The notes below the pieces were generated by a model. That model searched no databases. It was not told where the DNA came from and saw only the letters and a program-made list of their open reading frames with translations. Shown one piece after another: positions 62,324-64,000 of a DNA stretch of 64,000 nt (positions are counted from its first letter, which is position 1; the number at the start of each line of letters is the position of its first letter). A program made the position numbers and the translations under genes. The stretch comes from Roseomonas gilardii (GTDB lineage: Bacteria; Pseudomonadota; Alphaproteobacteria; Acetobacterales; Acetobacteraceae), in the NCBI RefSeq assembly GCF_001941945.1, contig NZ_CP015583.1:2797501-2861500 (forward strand), given 5' to 3'.

Positions 62324-63241
62324 ATGCGGCTCGATGGCCCCGAAAGCGAGAATGTCGAGGACCGGCGCGGCCAGGGTGGCGGCTTCGGGGGCGGCGGTCT
62401 CGGCGGGGGTGGCTTCCGCATCCCCGGCGGCCGCATCGGCGGTGGCATCGGCACCATCGCCATCCTGCTGATCGCCGCCTTTCTCGGCGTGGACCTCACC
62501 GGCATCGTCGGGGACGATCCCGGCCAGCCGGCCCCGCAGGAACGCCGCCTCGACCCGGGCCAGGCCGGGAACGGCCAGCAGGCCGGGCGCGAGGATGCCG
62601 GGCGGCGCTTCGTGGCGCAGGTGCTGGGCGAGACCGAGCGCGTCTGGACCGAGCAGTTCTCGCAGATGGGCCGCACCTATCACGACCCTACCCTGGTCCT
62701 GTTCTCCGGCGTCACCCGCTCAGGCTGCGGCACGGCGCAGTCGGAAACCGGCCCCTTCTACTGCCCGAACGACCAGAAGGTTTATATCGACCTCGACTTC
62801 ATGCAGCAGTTGCAGAACCGCCTGGGCGCGCGTGGCGACTTCGCGGCCGCCTACATCATCGCGCATGAGGTCGGCCACCATGTGCAGAACGAGCTGGGCG
62901 TGCTGGAGCGCGCGCACCAGTTCCAGGCGCGCTACGGCGGCAACAGCCCGGAAGCCAACCAGATCCAGGTCCGGGTCGAGTTGCAGGCCGACTGCTTCGC
63001 GGGCGTCTGGGCCAATCTGGCGAACCGCGAGCGCCATATCCTGGAAGACGGCGACATCGAGCAGGGCCTGAACGCCGCCGCCGCCGTGGGCGACGACCGT
63101 CTGCAAAGGCAGATGCGCGGCACGGTCCAGCCCGAGACCTTCACCCATGGCTCCTCGGCGCAGCGCGTGCGCTGGTTCCGGCGCGGGCTGGAGAGCGGCA
63201 ACATCCGGGCCTGCGACACCTTCGGCACGCAGCAGCTCTGA
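62324..63241 (+). CDS. YpfJ-type neutral zinc metallopeptidase
   Basis: A 305-residue membrane-anchored protein. The Gly-rich N-terminus (GGFGGGGLGGGG) precedes one membrane helix (GTIAILLIAAFLGVDLTG), then the zinc metallopeptidase domain with the HExxH motif in IIAHEVGHHVQNELG and the third ligand region ELQADCFAGVWA. Family blocks SGCGTAQSETGPFYCPND and YIDLDF are present. The biological substrate is unknown. GAGGAGG lies before the ATG. Confidence 0.92.
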   Translation: MRLDGPESENVEDRRGQGGGFGGGGLGGGGFRIPGGRIGGGIGTIAILLIAAFLGVDLTGIVGDDPGQPAPQERRLDPGQAGNGQQAGREDAGRRFVAQVLGETERVWTEQFSQMGRTYHDPTLVLFSGVTRSGCGTAQSETGPFYCPNDQKVYIDLDFMQQLQNRLGARGDFAAAYIIAHEVGHHVQNELGVLERAHQFQARYGGNSPEANQIQVRVELQADCFAGVWANLANRERHILEDGDIEQGLNAAAAVGDDRLQRQMRGTVQPETFTHGSSAQRVRWFRRGLESGNIRACDTFGTQQL

Positions 63242-63248
63242 CCGCGGC

Positions 63249-63288
63249 CCGGAGCGGTACGCCCGCTCCGGAGCCCTGCCAACGGGCA
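63249..63288 (+). terminator. Tandem hairpins after the zinc peptidase gene
   Basis: Two hairpins directly after the stop: CCGGAGCGG / CCGCTCCGG (5-base loop, 63249-63271), then CCTGCC / GGCAGG (4-base loop). There is no T-run. They may end or stabilise the transcript; the remaining 157 bases before the next gene hold no other visible feature. Confidence 0.4.
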
Positions 63289-63445
63289 GGACGGCCATGC
63301 CCCCCGCCCTGCCCTTTTCCGGAACGTCCCCCGGCGCGTATTCCCCATCCCATTGCACAATCGTTGCGATCCGCCCGGCGCGGGGGCAGTCTTCTTCCGG
63401 GGGAACGCGGCGCGAGAAGCCGCGGCCCCGGGGAAAGGAAGCACC

Positions 63446-64000
63446 ATGACGGGTTCCAGGAAGCGCGGGGCCGCCCTTCTGTTCGCGACTCTGCTGACGG
63501 CGGCCATGCCAACGCCGCGAACGGAGGTCCGGGCGCAGCCCGCACCGCCGCCCGGCGGGGACGCCGTGCAGAAGCTGCAGGAATTCCGCGGCACGGGCGC
63601 CAGCCGCGACATGGAGACGGTGCCGCAGACCGGCCGCCGCGCCGACCAGATCCGCCGCAACCTGGAACGCATCCGCCTGCCGGACGGCTTCCGCATCAGC
63701 CTCTATGCCCTGGTGCCCGATGCGCGGCACATGGCGGTGGGCCCCTCCTCCGGCGTGGTCTTCGTCGGTACGCGCAAGAACCGGATCTGGGCCGTCACCG
63801 ACCGCGACCGCGACCGCGTGGCGGACGAGGTGAAGGTCTTCGCGCCCTCCGTCGCCTTCGCCATCCCCAATGGCCTCTGCTTCAGCCCGGACGGCATTCT
63901 CTATACGGTGGAGCAGAACCGCGTGCTGGCCTTCCCGGCGGCGGAGTTCTTCTACGAGGGACCGGACGTGGCCGCCGCGACGGTGGTGCCGCAGGGGCAG
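63446..64000 (+). CDS. PQQ-dependent sugar (sorbosone-type) dehydrogenase, 5' part
   Basis: The first 185 codons of an exported beta-propeller dehydrogenase; the rest runs off the right edge. It has an N-terminal signal-like segment (about 8-30), then the family's RIRLPDGFRISLYA and blade sequences MAVGPSSGVVFVGTRKN, VTDRDRDRVADEV and IPNGLCFSPDGILYTVEQNR. This resembles the L-sorbosone dehydrogenase/PQQ-dependent sugar dehydrogenase group, common in Acetobacteraceae. GGAAAGGAAG precedes the ATG. Confidence 0.85.
   Translation, partial: MTGSRKRGAALLFATLLTAAMPTPRTEVRAQPAPPPGGDAVQKLQEFRGTGASRDMETVPQTGRRADQIRRNLERIRLPDGFRISLYALVPDARHMAVGPSSGVVFVGTRKNRIWAVTDRDRDRVADEVKVFAPSVAFAIPNGLCFSPDGILYTVEQNRVLAFPAAEFFYEGPDVAAATVVPQGQ

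Overview
This is about 64 kb of chromosome from a GC-rich alphaproteobacterium, most likely of the Acetobacteraceae (Roseomonas-like; family-level inference only). The alphaproteobacterial markers are a circularly permuted two-piece tmRNA gene, the cell-cycle regulator GcrA, a direct-repeat GTTC-N7-GTTC LexA box and a Caulobacter-style flagellar layout. Gene order looks like ordinary core chromosome. No transposase, integrase, phage gene or CRISPR array was seen.

Layout. 1-7.2 kb: end of bluB, an AbrB-type membrane protein, glmU-glmS, a VOC protein, a phosphoglycolate phosphatase, a DUF3108 protein and tRNA-Val(CAC). 7.2-17.2 kb: two tiny membrane ORFs, an isochorismatase-type hydrolase, nadE with a possible 22-codon leader ORF, an EF-hand protein, an M20 peptidase and a large Calx-beta/DUF4214 protein. 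17.4-27.2 kb: a SCO protein, serA, degP, hflK-hflC, mrp and thyX. 28.2-36.7 kb: permuted ssrA directly followed by sspB (tagging RNA plus the adaptor that delivers tagged proteins), class I fumarase, an alcohol dehydrogenase, then class II fumarase behind a Fur-type palindrome, and a redox/RHH pair. 36.7-42.4 kb: metallophosphoesterase, gcrA, acetamidase, radA with a LexA-type box, a non-coding five-unit structured repeat array, and speD-speE.

42.6-52.8 kb is the flagellar/chemotaxis block. A leftward operon (fliL, fliM, DUF6468, motE, cheY, cheZ, then an envelope-type ORF and a TPR-type ORF) diverges from flgF-flgG-flgA-flgH, which has a sigma-54 promoter match. The last two leftward ORFs overlap at a run of eight C and read like one protein split by a frameshift. 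52.9-64 kb: CsbD, an SRAP-domain protein, a 5-hydroxyisourate hydrolase overlapping an FAD monooxygenase (probable urate breakdown), a GGDEF-EAL protein, an amidase, an M20 peptidase, a pair of apparent pseudoenzymes (TauD-like fold without iron ligands, hydantoin-racemase fold without both cysteines), a zinc metallopeptidase and the start of a PQQ-type sugar dehydrogenase.

Items most worth a second look are the repeat array at 40455-40966, the C8 junction at 44858-44865, the Fur box before fumC, the ssrA-sspB module, and the paired pseudoenzymes at 60.7-62.2 kb. All family assignments come from reading motifs in the translations; no database search was run.
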